Below, one piece after another: positions 17,137 to 26,168 of a DNA stretch of 64,000 nt. The DNA lies in contig JACDFR010000001.1 in assembly GCA_013815685.1 (NCBI GenBank), positions 62,001 to 126,000 on the forward strand, in the 5' to 3' direction. The notes under the pieces were generated by a model that saw nothing but the letters and a program-made list of their open reading frames with translations, searched no databases and was not told the origin of the DNA. Every line of letters starts with the position of its first letter. Position 1 is the stretch's first letter. Source of the stretch: Ramlibacter sp. (GTDB taxonomy: Bacteria; Pseudomonadota; Gammaproteobacteria; Burkholderiales; Burkholderiaceae_C). The position numbers and the translations under genes were made by a program.

Positions 17137-18210
17137 ATGCAGCCTTTGAGGATCCATTGGTGCTCCCCGCTGGACAGCGGGCAGCAGAAAGCCTCGGAAA
17201 AATACGATACCGGATCGCTCAACTTCGGCGGCATCGTCGATTTCGCCCAGGAAGCGGATGAGCTCGGCATGGATTCCCTGCTGATGGGCATCAGCTACCA
17301 CATGCCCGACCCGTTCCCGATGATCGGCGCGCTCGCCTGCGCCACCCAGCGCGTCAAGTTCATCCTGGCGTACCGGCCGGGATTGGTGCCGCCCACCCTG
17401 TTCACCCAGATCGTCAACACCATTTCGTGGATGTCGGACAAGCGCATCGCGCTCAACATCGTGGCCGGCATCTCGCCCGACGAGCAGGCCTTCTATGGCG
17501 ATTTTCTCGGGCACGACGACCGCTACCGCAGGACCAGCGAGTTTCTCGAAATCATGCACCGCTTCTGGCGCGGCGAGACGCCGCTGACCTACAAGAGCGA
17601 CCTCTACCACATCGAGAAAGCGCAGCTGGGCCTGCCTTACAAGGACCACGAACGCCCGCGCATTTACCTGGCCGGCGCGTCGCCCATTGCGCAGCAGACC
17701 GCCATCGACCACGGCGACTGCTGGCTGCGCTACGGCGACACGCCCGAAGGCATCGCGGTGGCCAGCAAACCGGTGCTCGACGCCGGATGCGACGTCGGCA
17801 TCCGGATGCACGTGCTGGCGCGCGAAACTCGCGAGGAAGCGCTCGCAGATGTCGAGGCCATGATGGAGAACCCCGATGAAAAGCACCGGGACTGGGTTCG
17901 CGATTTCGTGGCGCGCTGCGATTCCGAGGCCGTGAAAACATCGTTCCGGCTTGCGGACAAGGCACCCAAGGACTGGCTTTCGCCCATGCTGTGGTCGGGC
18001 GCGGTAGCTTACCGTGGCGGCCCGGCGCTGTGCGTGGTGGGCAATTATCGCGAGGTCGCCGAATACCTGGTGGCGTACAAGGAATCCGGCGTCAGCGAAT
18101 TCATTTTTTCCGGCTGGCCCACGCGCGATGAAATGCGCCGCTTCTGCAAGCACGTGCTGCCGATCATCCGCGAGCTCGAAGCCGCGCAGGAGGTGCGGGC
18201 CATTGCCTGA
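17137..18210 (+). CDS. LLM-class (luciferase-like) flavin-dependent monooxygenase
   Basis: A 357-residue TIM-barrel protein of the alkanesulfonate monooxygenase (SsuD)-like group. Such enzymes use reduced flavin and oxygen to oxidise carbon, sulfur or nitrogen centres. Visible signatures are the N-terminal WCSPLDSG, SLLMGISYHMPDPF, LAYRPGLVPPTLFTQ, RIALNIVAGISPDEQ and YLAGASPIAQQTA. The flavin would be supplied by a reductase such as the FMN reductase at the end of this operon. AAGGAG precedes the ATG. The substrate is unknown. Genuine sulfonate use is less likely, because no ssu/tau genes lie beside it on this strand. Confidence 0.85.
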   Translation: MQPLRIHWCSPLDSGQQKASEKYDTGSLNFGGIVDFAQEADELGMDSLLMGISYHMPDPFPMIGALACATQRVKFILAYRPGLVPPTLFTQIVNTISWMSDKRIALNIVAGISPDEQAFYGDFLGHDDRYRRTSEFLEIMHRFWRGETPLTYKSDLYHIEKAQLGLPYKDHERPRIYLAGASPIAQQTAIDHGDCWLRYGDTPEGIAVASKPVLDAGCDVGIRMHVLARETREEALADVEAMMENPDEKHRDWVRDFVARCDSEAVKTSFRLADKAPKDWLSPMLWSGAVAYRGGPALCVVGNYREVAEYLVAYKESGVSEFIFSGWPTRDEMRRFCKHVLPIIRELEAAQEVRAIA

Positions 18211-19450
18211 CATCGCGTCCCAGGCAGGCCGCGCGCGCAGCTGGGGCTTCGCGGGCGGCATCCTGTTCGGCATGGTGGCCGAGCAGACGGTGCTGTTCGC
18301 CGTGCCGCTCATGATCTACCAGAGCACCCGCGACATCCGCTTCTCGGGCTATGCGTTCGCACTCGAATGGCTGCCCGCGCTGCTTGCCTATCCCTTCGCC
18401 GGCCTGCTGGCGGACGCCGTGGGCGGGCGGCGACTGTTCATGAGCGCCAACCTGGCGCGCGCAGCCTGTCTGGCCCTGGCCGTGCCGCTGTGCCTGGCGG
18501 CGCCATCGATAATGGTGTGGATCCTCATGGCCAGCGGCGTGCTGCTGTCCATGCTGATGGCGCCCATCCGGATGTCCGTCGAGAAGACCGTGCCGTTGAT
18601 GGCAGCGACGGGCAACGACTTGCCGCGCTGGCAATCGATGGTGCAGAACATGGAACTGCTATCCATGGTTCTCGGCCCGGCGCTCGCGGCCCTGCTCGCC
18701 CACTACATCGGCAAGCTCCCGCTGCTGGGTGCCGCGTCATTCGCGCTGGTGGTGGCGGCCGTCTGCTGGCGCGGCGTACCCTCCGCCCCACCGGCCTCGA
18801 AGCCCGTGCACGGCGTGCTCGCCGAACTGAAGCTGGGCTGGTCGCTGCTGCTCGACAACCGCCCGGTTCGCTTGCTGGCACTGCTCAATTTTTCGATCAA
18901 CCTGGCGTTCGCCGTGGCTCTGAGCGCCAACGCCTTTGTCATCACCGGCACGTTCGCCGCGTCCGACAGCGTGTTCGGGCTGGTCAACGCCGGGGCCGGC
19001 GGGCTTGCGCTGCTCAACTTGCTGCTGATCCCGCAATTGCTGCGCAGCATGACGGTGTACCACCTGGGGGCGCTCGGCTTTGCGCTGCTGTGCGCCGGCC
19101 TGCTGATCATGGGCCTTTCGTCGGGCGTGGCCACGTATGGCGTGGCGTTCCTGGTGGCGATGGCCGGAGTCGCCCTGTTCAACGTCTTCAACCGGACCCA
19201 GCGGGTGCGGGCCATCCAGCCCGAGCACCTGGGCAAGGTGATGGGCCCGTTCTACCTGCTCAACCTGCTGTCGTATCCCCTGGGCGGCATCCTGACGGCC
19301 AGTGTGGGCCATGCCACGGACGTGCGCCAGCTTCTGCTGTACCTCGCCCTCATGCTGGCGCTACCCGGCAGTGCATTGCTGTGGCTGGTTGTCCGGCGAT
19401 TCCGCGAAAAGCTTGAAGCCAACCCCTTACTGAAAGAGGCCATGTCATGA
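18203..19450 (+). CDS. MFS transporter, probable exporter
   Basis: A polytopic inner-membrane protein of about 415 residues with around twelve hydrophobic segments and the MFS loop motif LLADAVGGRRLF after the second helix. It resembles the MFS_3/enterobactin-exporter-like group of drug and siderophore exporters. I chose the TTG at 18203 because AGGAGG lies eight bases upstream and the frame above it is unrelated; this gives an 8-bp overlap with the monooxygenase gene. Its place inside the operon suggests that it exports the product or an intermediate. Confidence 0.8.
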   Translation: MPDIASQAGRARSWGFAGGILFGMVAEQTVLFAVPLMIYQSTRDIRFSGYAFALEWLPALLAYPFAGLLADAVGGRRLFMSANLARAACLALAVPLCLAAPSIMVWILMASGVLLSMLMAPIRMSVEKTVPLMAATGNDLPRWQSMVQNMELLSMVLGPALAALLAHYIGKLPLLGAASFALVVAAVCWRGVPSAPPASKPVHGVLAELKLGWSLLLDNRPVRLLALLNFSINLAFAVALSANAFVITGTFAASDSVFGLVNAGAGGLALLNLLLIPQLLRSMTVYHLGALGFALLCAGLLIMGLSSGVATYGVAFLVAMAGVALFNVFNRTQRVRAIQPEHLGKVMGPFYLLNLLSYPLGGILTASVGHATDVRQLLLYLALMLALPGSALLWLVVRRFREKLEANPLLKEAMS

Positions 19451-19917
19451 ACCACGTACCGCGCTGCCTGATTGCCACCATCGAATCGGACTCCCACATG
19501 TGGAACCTCGTCTACCTGCAGCTGTGGCTGTCGGAACAGGGCTTCGAGGTCCGGAATCTTGGCTGCTGCACGCCGTCATCCGACCTTGTCGAGGCCCTGG
19601 ACAGCTTCGAGCCGGACCTGGTCGTCGTCAGCAGCGTCAACGGCCATGGCCACCACCAGGGCCGCCAGATCATCGCGAACATCCGGCAGCACGACCCCGA
19701 TGTCACCTGCGTCATCGGCGGCAAGCTGACGACCAGCGAGGCCGACACGATCCTGGTTCAGGGCAGCCTCCTGCAGGCCGGCTATGCGGGCGTCTTCATC
19801 GGCGGCCACGCCATGGCCGACTTCGCGGCGTTCCTGCAGGAGTTCATCTCGCTGCGCCCGTGGCTCGCGCGGCCCGAGCACCACGCGCCCGCCTCGGCCG
19901 TTCAGGCGGGTTTCTGA
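19447..19917 (+). CDS. B12-binding small subunit of a glutamate mutase-like enzyme
   Basis: This 156-residue protein resembles GlmS/MutS, the cobalamin-binding half of glutamate mutase. The signature DxHxxG appears as Asp15-Ser-His17-Met-Trp-Asn20, so the cobalt-ligating histidine and its aspartate are kept but the glycine is replaced. SSVNGHG at 63-69 and IGGKLTT at 91-97 match the SSLYGQG and VGGN regions that wrap the cofactor. The catalytic large subunit is three genes downstream (22656-23903). ATGA couplings join it to the MFS gene and the next ATP-grasp gene. Confidence 0.82.
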   Translation: MNHVPRCLIATIESDSHMWNLVYLQLWLSEQGFEVRNLGCCTPSSDLVEALDSFEPDLVVVSSVNGHGHHQGRQIIANIRQHDPDVTCVIGGKLTTSEADTILVQGSLLQAGYAGVFIGGHAMADFAAFLQEFISLRPWLARPEHHAPASAVQAGF

Positions 19918-21158
19918 TGCACATCGTCATCGTCAACCGCTGGCCGCGCTTCAAGGAGGGTTCGGCCCGGTGGGACAACGAGCTGGTCCGCTACGAGGAT
20001 TTCTTCGACCACTCGCGGCATCGCATCAGCTATGTCGTGGACGCCCTGGGGGCCCAGGGGGTCCTGGCGCCCCAGGCGTCCATCGCGCGGCTGGTGAAGG
20101 TGGGCGATGTCAACAACTATGACGAGCTGGCGGGCGCCGTGCGCGACATCGTGCAGCACGTGGGGCCGGTCGACCAGTTGATCGCGCTGTCGGAATTCAC
20201 CCTGGAGATTGCCGCCCGCGTGCGGCAGGCCCTGGGCATACCCGGGCACGGCCCGGCGGAGGTGGCGGTCTACCGCGACAAGGCCCGCATGAAGGAAGTT
20301 CTCGCCGAAAAAGACATACGCGTGCCGGCCTTCGCGCGCTGCGAGTCGGTGGAGCAGGCGTTGCGCTTCGCAGATGGCGCCTCGTACCCCCTGATCCTCA
20401 AGCCGGTGGACGGCGCGGCCAGCATCGGTGTGGTGCGCATCGACAGCCGCGAAGAGCTCCAGTCGCAGCTGCGGTCGGTCGACCTGGCCCGCTATGAGGT
20501 GGAGGAGTTCATTGAAGGCGAGGCCTATCACGTCGATGGGTTTGCCGACTCGGCGTCGGCCGTTGCGTTCCAGGTAGTGTCCCAATATGTCGGCAGCTGC
20601 CTCGATTTCGTCAGCGGCTCGCCACTGGGTTCGGTGATCGTGCAGCAGTCCGCGCTGCGCGCGCGCATCGAGGCCTTTTCCAGCCGCTGCATAGCCGCCC
20701 TGCGCTTGACTACCACCCCTTTCCACCTCGAGCTGTTCGTCCAGGCCGATGGCTCCCTGGTGTTTCTGGAAGTTGGCGCGAGGGTGGGCGGCAGCGAGGT
20801 TCCGCACCTGCTCAACAAGGTATTCGGCGTCAACCTGTTCAAGCACTGGCTGCAGGGCATGGCCGGCGACGCACTGCCGATGCCGGCCAAGACGGGCGAC
20901 CCCAGTGGCGGCTGGCTGGTCATTCCCAAGCCGCGCGAGCTGCCCTGCCGCGTCGACGTGGCCAGCCCGATGAAGCCGCGCTTTCGCTCCATCTGGCGCG
21001 AACTGCTGCCCGCGCCCGGCGACATCCTGGAACCCGGCGGAAGCTACGACGCGCTGCACAGTGGGCGGTTCATCTTCACCGATAGGTCGCAGGCCCGGAC
21101 GCGGGCCGACATCCTTTCGGTCATCGAGTCATTCGAATTCAAGGCGACGCCGCTATGA
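19917..21158 (+). CDS. ATP-grasp ligase (first of two)
   Basis: A 413-residue ATP-grasp protein that probably forms an amide or peptide bond through an acyl phosphate. Visible elements are KARMKEVLAEKDIRVPAF (entry to the ATP domain), YPLILKPVDGAASIGV (phosphate-binding loop), YEVEEFIEGEAYHVDG (adenine-contacting strand), and FLEVGARVGGSEVP (metal-binding glutamate loop). The substrate pair is not predictable. It begins on the last base of the cobalamin-binding gene and overlaps the PP-loop gene by 4 bp. Confidence 0.85.
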   Translation: MHIVIVNRWPRFKEGSARWDNELVRYEDFFDHSRHRISYVVDALGAQGVLAPQASIARLVKVGDVNNYDELAGAVRDIVQHVGPVDQLIALSEFTLEIAARVRQALGIPGHGPAEVAVYRDKARMKEVLAEKDIRVPAFARCESVEQALRFADGASYPLILKPVDGAASIGVVRIDSREELQSQLRSVDLARYEVEEFIEGEAYHVDGFADSASAVAFQVVSQYVGSCLDFVSGSPLGSVIVQQSALRARIEAFSSRCIAALRLTTTPFHLELFVQADGSLVFLEVGARVGGSEVPHLLNKVFGVNLFKHWLQGMAGDALPMPAKTGDPSGGWLVIPKPRELPCRVDVASPMKPRFRSIWRELLPAPGDILEPGGSYDALHSGRFIFTDRSQARTRADILSVIESFEFKATPL

Positions 21159-22654
21159 CTGTCACTCCAACACCTTCCGTCACCGGCCGCGCCACCCTCC
21201 TGGCGCGCCTGCTGCACCATTTCAGCCCGGTCGAGCTCGACGCGGTAACGAAGCTCGGCGACCGGCTCATTGCCGCCGCGGGCGGCGTGGAGAAGATTGC
21301 CGCCTACAAGGTCATGGTGGCTTATGGCGGCGGCAAGGACAGCTCGTACACCGTCGCCTTCCTGCGTGCCGTGCAGCTGCAGGTGCTCGAGCGCCACGGC
21401 CAGGCGTTCCGCTTGCGCGTGGCGAACATGCGGCACGCCGGCGTTGCGTATGCGGTCATGGCCAACATCGACCGCGTCTACCAGGCTCTGTCCATGTACG
21501 GCGATCCGTCGGTGGAGCTGTTGGTGGTAGACCACGACCTGGTGCGGCCGTTCGAGCGCGACTTGCCCTTTCCGGAACATGTGCGGGAGATGAACCGGTT
21601 CGACGTGCTCATGAACGGCCACCGCACGGCAGGCGACGGCCGGCCCACCTTCTGCAACAGCTGCAACCTGGCCGTGGCGGATTTCTACGGGCGCGCGGCC
21701 TGGTGGGACGGCGGGGTCGATGCGGTGATGACCGGCGATTCGCGCAAGGAGCAAAAGCACTATTTCACCTGGATCATGCGGCTGGCGAAGCAGGTGGGTC
21801 TGGACACCGAGGAGTGCCGCCGGCACGGCTTTCGCGGCCTGCTGACGGCCCTCAACGGCGTGGGGCAGCACTACTACACCGAGCTGTTCGGCGCGGGATT
21901 CGACCAGGACAAGGCGTCTCGCCGCATCGCGAGCGGCGATGCCGATTCCGATCCAGCCTTCATCTCGATCTACGACCTCGTGAGCTACCGCGTCGAGGAT
22001 CACTGGGAACTGCTCACCGGCTTTCTCGGTTTTCGCTTCGAAGAGCTGGCCTTCAGCTTCACGGAATCCGATTGCGCCAACCCGGTGTTGATGGCGCATT
22101 TCCGCGGACTCAAGACCGAGTATGTGCGGGGCCGGACGTATGGCGACGGCATCAGGGAATACCTCGAACTGGCCGAGGCGCTGATGCGCAAGAAGGAAAT
22201 CCCCCAGCGGCTGATCGATCTGGCGATGTCCGCCTATGCCGATTCCGGCAAGATCCGCGCGCGGCGCGAACTGGCGGCGGCCTACGCGCGCGACGCGTTC
22301 GGGCTGGACGAAGAGCAGCTGGTGTGCATGCAGTTCGCGCCTTTCGTCGATGCCGGGCAGGAACTGCAAACCTATGTCGCGGCGCGCCACCTCCAGCGGC
22401 GCGCGGCACTGCCCCTGCTGCATGAAGTGCTGGCAGCCGAGGCCGAAAACGTTGAAGCGGCCGCGTGGCTCGAGTGCGTCAGCGGCCTGCCGCTGGCCGC
22501 TCTGCGCAACCTGTACCGCAATACGCGCGTCAATTTCGAGACGCAAGACACCCTGATTTCGCGAGTGCGCGCCAACGATCCGCACAAGCGGCGGATTCTC
22601 ACCATTCATGCACAGACCGGTGAGCCGGTCGCAGAGCTGATGTCGGGTCGCTAG
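21155..22654 (+). CDS. PP-loop ATPase, amidotransferase-like
   Basis: A 499-residue protein with the PP-loop motif VAYGGGKDSSY at residues 55-65, which adenylates a carbonyl or activates a substrate for nitrogen or sulfur transfer. A CxxC pair follows (FCNSC, Cys167 and Cys170), as in N-acetyl-sugar amidotransferases and tRNA-thiolation relatives, where it binds a metal or carries sulfur. The C-terminal 150 residues are helical and unfamiliar to me. The gene overlaps both neighbours closely. In this operon it may introduce an amidine, amide or thio group. I found no glutaminase partner. Confidence 0.75.
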   Translation: MTVTPTPSVTGRATLLARLLHHFSPVELDAVTKLGDRLIAAAGGVEKIAAYKVMVAYGGGKDSSYTVAFLRAVQLQVLERHGQAFRLRVANMRHAGVAYAVMANIDRVYQALSMYGDPSVELLVVDHDLVRPFERDLPFPEHVREMNRFDVLMNGHRTAGDGRPTFCNSCNLAVADFYGRAAWWDGGVDAVMTGDSRKEQKHYFTWIMRLAKQVGLDTEECRRHGFRGLLTALNGVGQHYYTELFGAGFDQDKASRRIASGDADSDPAFISIYDLVSYRVEDHWELLTGFLGFRFEELAFSFTESDCANPVLMAHFRGLKTEYVRGRTYGDGIREYLELAEALMRKKEIPQRLIDLAMSAYADSGKIRARRELAAAYARDAFGLDEEQLVCMQFAPFVDAGQELQTYVAARHLQRRAALPLLHEVLAAEAENVEAAAWLECVSGLPLAALRNLYRNTRVNFETQDTLISRVRANDPHKRRILTIHAQTGEPVAELMSGR

Positions 22655-22655
22655 G

Positions 22656-23903
22656 ATGGCCGGGCACTTCCAGTCCTTTATCAAGCAGGCGCGGCGCGAG
22701 GGACGCCTGGTGGTGCAGCCACGCATGGGCTTCGGCCGCATCGAGGAGATGGGCGCCGGGCTGGCGGCCGTGGCGGCCCTGCCCTGCACGGCCATCGGCA
22801 CGATCACCCTCGACAGCTATACGCGAGTGGGCGACTACCTGAGCCCGCTGGACAACCTGGCGCGGGGCGACAAGCTCAACGGCTTTCCAATCGTCAGCAA
22901 GTCGCTCGAATCCGTGCGCACGATGCTGGCCCCGTTTCACCAAGCGAACTTCCCGATCCAGGTGCGCCATGGCACCGCCAGGCCGCAAGAGGTTTTCCGG
23001 CGGCTGGTCGAGGTGGGCCTGGAAGCCACGGAGGGCGGACCCGTGTCCTATTGCCTTCCCTACAGCCGCGTGTCGTTGCGCGAGGCCGTCCTGGCCTGGG
23101 AAGCGTCGTGTCACATCCTGGCGGGCGGCAGCCGCCACGGACACATCGAAAGTTTCGGCGGGTGCATGCTGGGGCAACTGTGCCCGCCGTCGATGCTGCT
23201 GGCCATTACCCTGCTCGAAGCACTTTTCTTTGTGCGCCATGGCGTCGAGAGCGTCTCGCTGAGCTATGCGCAAGGCACGCTGGCCGCACAGGATCTCGGC
23301 GCGCTGCGGGCCCTGCGCGAGCTGGCAGCCCAGTACCTGGCGGGAACGGAATGGCACGTGGTCGTGTACACCTACATGGGCGTCTTCCCCGGCACCGCGC
23401 AGGGGGCGAGCGCCCTCATTCGCGACAGTGCGCGCCTGGCCCGGCGCGCCGGGTGCGAGCGCCTGATCGTCAAGACCGTCACCGAGTCGCGCCAGATTCC
23501 CACTGTGCAGGACAACCTCGATGCGTTGATGCGGGCCGCGCAGGCAGCGAGCGACGTCGAGCCCGGACACGATCCCTCGTCGCAGCCCTATTACGAAGAA
23601 ATCAGCCAGGAAGCGCGGGCCTTGGTGGACGCGGCACTCAACCTGGACCCGGACCCGGGCAAGGCGCTGGTGCGGGCCTTCGAGCGCGGCCTGCTGGACG
23701 TCCCGTACTGCCTGCATGCCGACAACCCCGGCAAGGCGACCACGCGAATCGACAGCGCTGGCGCGCTGCGCTGGGCCAGCACGGGCGCCTTGCCGCTGCC
23801 GCGGTCTTCCGGCGACAACGGCCGCGCGAACGCTTCGACGTCGGCCGAGCTGCTGAAAATGCTGGGCTACCTTTCCAACCGATATGACCAACACCTCCAG
23901 TAA
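22656..23903 (+). CDS. Glutamate mutase-like large subunit (methylaspartate mutase E family)
   Basis: A 415-residue member of the GlmE family. These enzymes, with the cobalamin subunit, interconvert L-glutamate and (2S,3S)-3-methylaspartate by radical carbon-skeleton rearrangement. Conserved GlmE segments are VQPRMGFG, TLDSYTRVGDYLSPL, QVRHGTARPQEVF, EGGPVSYCLPYSR, HIESFGGCMLGQLCPPS and VVYTYMGVFPG. It is shorter than GlmE of Clostridium (about 480 residues). No methylaspartase (mal) gene is present, so fermentation of glutamate is unlikely and a biosynthetic supply of 3-methylaspartate is the better guess. The start lies one base after the PP-loop stop. Confidence 0.87.
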   Translation: MAGHFQSFIKQARREGRLVVQPRMGFGRIEEMGAGLAAVAALPCTAIGTITLDSYTRVGDYLSPLDNLARGDKLNGFPIVSKSLESVRTMLAPFHQANFPIQVRHGTARPQEVFRRLVEVGLEATEGGPVSYCLPYSRVSLREAVLAWEASCHILAGGSRHGHIESFGGCMLGQLCPPSMLLAITLLEALFFVRHGVESVSLSYAQGTLAAQDLGALRALRELAAQYLAGTEWHVVVYTYMGVFPGTAQGASALIRDSARLARRAGCERLIVKTVTESRQIPTVQDNLDALMRAAQAASDVEPGHDPSSQPYYEEISQEARALVDAALNLDPDPGKALVRAFERGLLDVPYCLHADNPGKATTRIDSAGALRWASTGALPLPRSSGDNGRANASTSAELLKMLGYLSNRYDQHLQ

Positions 23904-25137
23904 GACGGACCTGCCGGCCTCGGTCGTGCTAGTGGATGCCTACTCCACCGGGGCCGTCCTCGCACGGTCCTTTGCGCGTGAGCATGTGTGCGTGCACGTG
24001 CGATCGCGCGCGGCGATGCCCGCTGCCTTCAGCGCGTCGCTGCCTCAAGGCGTGTTCGCCGCGGATCTGGCATTCCAGGGCGACATCGACGCCCTGGCAG
24101 CGGCCGTGGCCGCCCACCGGCCGCGCGCAGTGGTGGCGGCCAGCGAATTCGGCGTGGAACTGGCCGACCTGCTCGCCACACGACTGGGCCTGCCCGGCAA
24201 CACGCCCGACCTCTCGCGCGCCCGCCGCGACAAGTACCTAATGGCGAACGCCGTGGCGAAGGCCGGTGTGCCGGTAGCCGCCCAGATGCAGGGCAGCGAG
24301 CTGGCGGGCCTGTTGCAGTGGTACCGTGAACAGCCCGAGCGGCGGGTCGTCGCCAAGCCGCTGGACAGCGCCGGGTCGGACGACGTTTATTTCTGCGACG
24401 ACGAACGCCAGGTCGCCGCTGCCGCGCAGCGCATCCTGGGAAAGACTAACCTGATGATGCAGGAGAACCGCGCGATTTTGCTGCAGCACCAGCTGGACGG
24501 CGACGAGTACGTGGTCAATTCGGTCAGCCACGCCGGACTGCACTGGGTAACGGACATCTGGCGCTGCCACAAGTTGCCCGCGGGCACCGATCGAAAGATC
24601 TACGATCGTGAAGACCTGGTGCCGCCGGCCGCCGCCGAGGTCGCGCCGCTGATCGCCTATGCGAGCGCCGTGCTGGACGCGCTTGGCATCGGCCTGGGCC
24701 CGGCGCATACCGAGCTGATCCTCACCGCGCAGGGGCCACGCCTGCTGGAAACGGGCGCGCGAATTTCGGGACTGGCGAACCCGGCCGCCCTGGCCCTGGC
24801 CACGGGAACCGACCAGGTGGAGCTCACCACCGAATGCCATGTGGACCCCGACCGCCTTTCGCAGCGTCCTCGTCTCTACGAAAGGCACAAGCACGCCCGC
24901 TGCGTGAACCTGATCGCCCGGCGCGCGGCAACCCTGTCACACCCGGCCCTGCAGCGGTTCTTCGGCGACCTGGCTTCGTTCGAAAGCGTCCGGTTTCGCC
25001 TCGCTGACGGCGCGCAGACCCGGCCCACCACCGATCTCAACACATCGCCAGGCGCGCTTTTCCTGGTGCACTCCGATCCAGGGCAGATCGAGCACGACTA
25101 CCACGCCCTCAGGCAGTGGGAAGAGCGTTTTCTTTGA
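23884..25137 (+). CDS. ATP-grasp ligase (second)
   Basis: A 417-residue ATP-grasp protein distinct from the first. RDKYLMANAVAKAGVPVAAQ leads into the ATP domain, RRVVAKPLDSAGSDDVYFC is the glycine-poor loop, ILLQHQLDGDEYVVNSVS is the adenine-binding strand, and HTELILTAQGPRLLETGAR holds the metal ligands. Relatives ligate amino acids in dipeptide and natural-product pathways. Its ATG lies 20 bp inside the glutamate mutase gene. Two different ATP-grasp enzymes in one operon suggest two successive bond-forming steps. Confidence 0.85.
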   Translation: MTNTSSKTDLPASVVLVDAYSTGAVLARSFAREHVCVHVRSRAAMPAAFSASLPQGVFAADLAFQGDIDALAAAVAAHRPRAVVAASEFGVELADLLATRLGLPGNTPDLSRARRDKYLMANAVAKAGVPVAAQMQGSELAGLLQWYREQPERRVVAKPLDSAGSDDVYFCDDERQVAAAAQRILGKTNLMMQENRAILLQHQLDGDEYVVNSVSHAGLHWVTDIWRCHKLPAGTDRKIYDREDLVPPAAAEVAPLIAYASAVLDALGIGLGPAHTELILTAQGPRLLETGARISGLANPAALALATGTDQVELTTECHVDPDRLSQRPRLYERHKHARCVNLIARRAATLSHPALQRFFGDLASFESVRFRLADGAQTRPTTDLNTSPGALFLVHSDPGQIEHDYHALRQWEERFL

Positions 25138-25142
25138 GCCCC

Positions 25143-25763
25143 ATGCCAACACCGCCTGCAAGCCCCGCCAGCCCCAGGCCCATCGTGGTCGGGATCGGCG
25201 GCACCGCGCGCCAGGGCTCCAGTACCGACTGCGCGCTCAGCCATGCGCTTGCAGCCGCAGAAGCCGCCGGCGCGCAGACCTGCATTTTCGGCGGATCGTT
25301 CCTGGCCCGGCTCCCGCTGTATGACCCCAATGTTTCCGTGCGCACGGACGACCAGCGCCAGCTGGTTCTCGCTGTGCGCGGCGCCGACGGCGTCATCCTG
25401 GCCAGCCCGGGCTACCACGGCGGTGTTTCGGGGCTGGTGAAGAACGCACTGGATCTGCTGGAAGACCTGCGCGGCGACAGCAGGCCCTACCTGGACGGGC
25501 GGGCGGTGGGCTGCATCGTCACGGCTTTCGGCTGGCAAACCGGCGGCACCACGCTGAGCGCCATGCGTTCGATCGTGCACGCGCTGCGCGGTTGGCCGAC
25601 GCCCCTGGGCGCAGCGCTGAATACCGCCGATGGCATCTTTGACGCTGCCGGGGCCTGCGTCGACGAAAAATCGACGCAGCAGCTGGCCATGGTAGGCAAC
25701 CAGGTCGTGGAATTTTGCCGCATGCAGCTCTACCACCGCACGCGATCGCTGATCGACGTCTAG
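25143..25763 (+). CDS. NADPH-dependent FMN reductase
   Basis: A 206-residue flavodoxin-like protein of the NADPH-dependent FMN reductase family (SsuE/ChrR type). GIGGTARQGSST near residues 18-29 binds the FMN phosphate and SPGYHGGVSGLVKNALD binds the isoalloxazine ring. It would supply reduced flavin to the luciferase-like monooxygenase encoded at the other end of the operon. The start at 25143 lies six bases after the preceding stop. It is the last gene of the plus-strand operon. Confidence 0.87.
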   Translation: MPTPPASPASPRPIVVGIGGTARQGSSTDCALSHALAAAEAAGAQTCIFGGSFLARLPLYDPNVSVRTDDQRQLVLAVRGADGVILASPGYHGGVSGLVKNALDLLEDLRGDSRPYLDGRAVGCIVTAFGWQTGGTTLSAMRSIVHALRGWPTPLGAALNTADGIFDAAGACVDEKSTQQLAMVGNQVVEFCRMQLYHRTRSLIDV

Positions 25764-26081
25764 CCGCACCCTCGCGGTGCGTATCGCTGCCTTCCGCTCG
25801 CCCCGGCGGCAAAAGTTACACGGTGCCCTGGACGTTCGAAATGTAAGGTTGTAGAAATGTCGCGGTCGGACAGTCGTGCCTGGCATGATTGAATGGGCAC
25901 GTTGTCGGCATCAATCTTGCAGCAGGACAGGAGGTGTTGAATCTCGAATGGTGAGGAATGGGGCTCAGCCCGGAGTTGGCTCAGCGGCATTTCTTTGGTT
26001 GTGGGAATCGTCCTACACGATCAAGCGCAACCATAGCGTAAATTGGTTCTCATAAAAACCCAGGGTGGAAGGAGAGCCGTC
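25764..26081. other. Spacer between the operon and the luxR unit
   Basis: A gap of about 320 bases without a supported gene. It contains a small hairpin, ATCGTCCTACACGAT at 26010-26024, and AT-rich stretches near 26030-26060 that could hold the luxR promoter. No palindrome of the CT-N12-AG kind seen at 45639-45654 was found. No strong terminator with a T-run was found after the FMN reductase gene, so read-through into luxR is possible. Confidence 0.45.
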
Positions 26082-26168
26082 ATGCTCTTTCAGCGCATTT
26101 CTTGTGCTTTGCTCGGCGTCTGTGCTGTCACCACGGCCGCCCAAATTGACAGCAGGAGGCCGGCATGA
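26082..26168 (+). CDS. 28-residue leader-like peptide coupled to luxR
   Basis: A short frame starts at an ATG preceded by GGAAGGAGA, encodes MLFQRISCALLGVCAVTTAA plus eight residues, and ends on TGA that overlaps the luxR ATG (ATGA). The N-terminal part looks like a weak signal peptide. The good ribosome binding site and the exact coupling argue for translation, perhaps as a device setting LuxR levels. It could also be chance; no homologue is known to me. Confidence 0.4.
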   Translation: MLFQRISCALLGVCAVTTAAQIDSRRPA

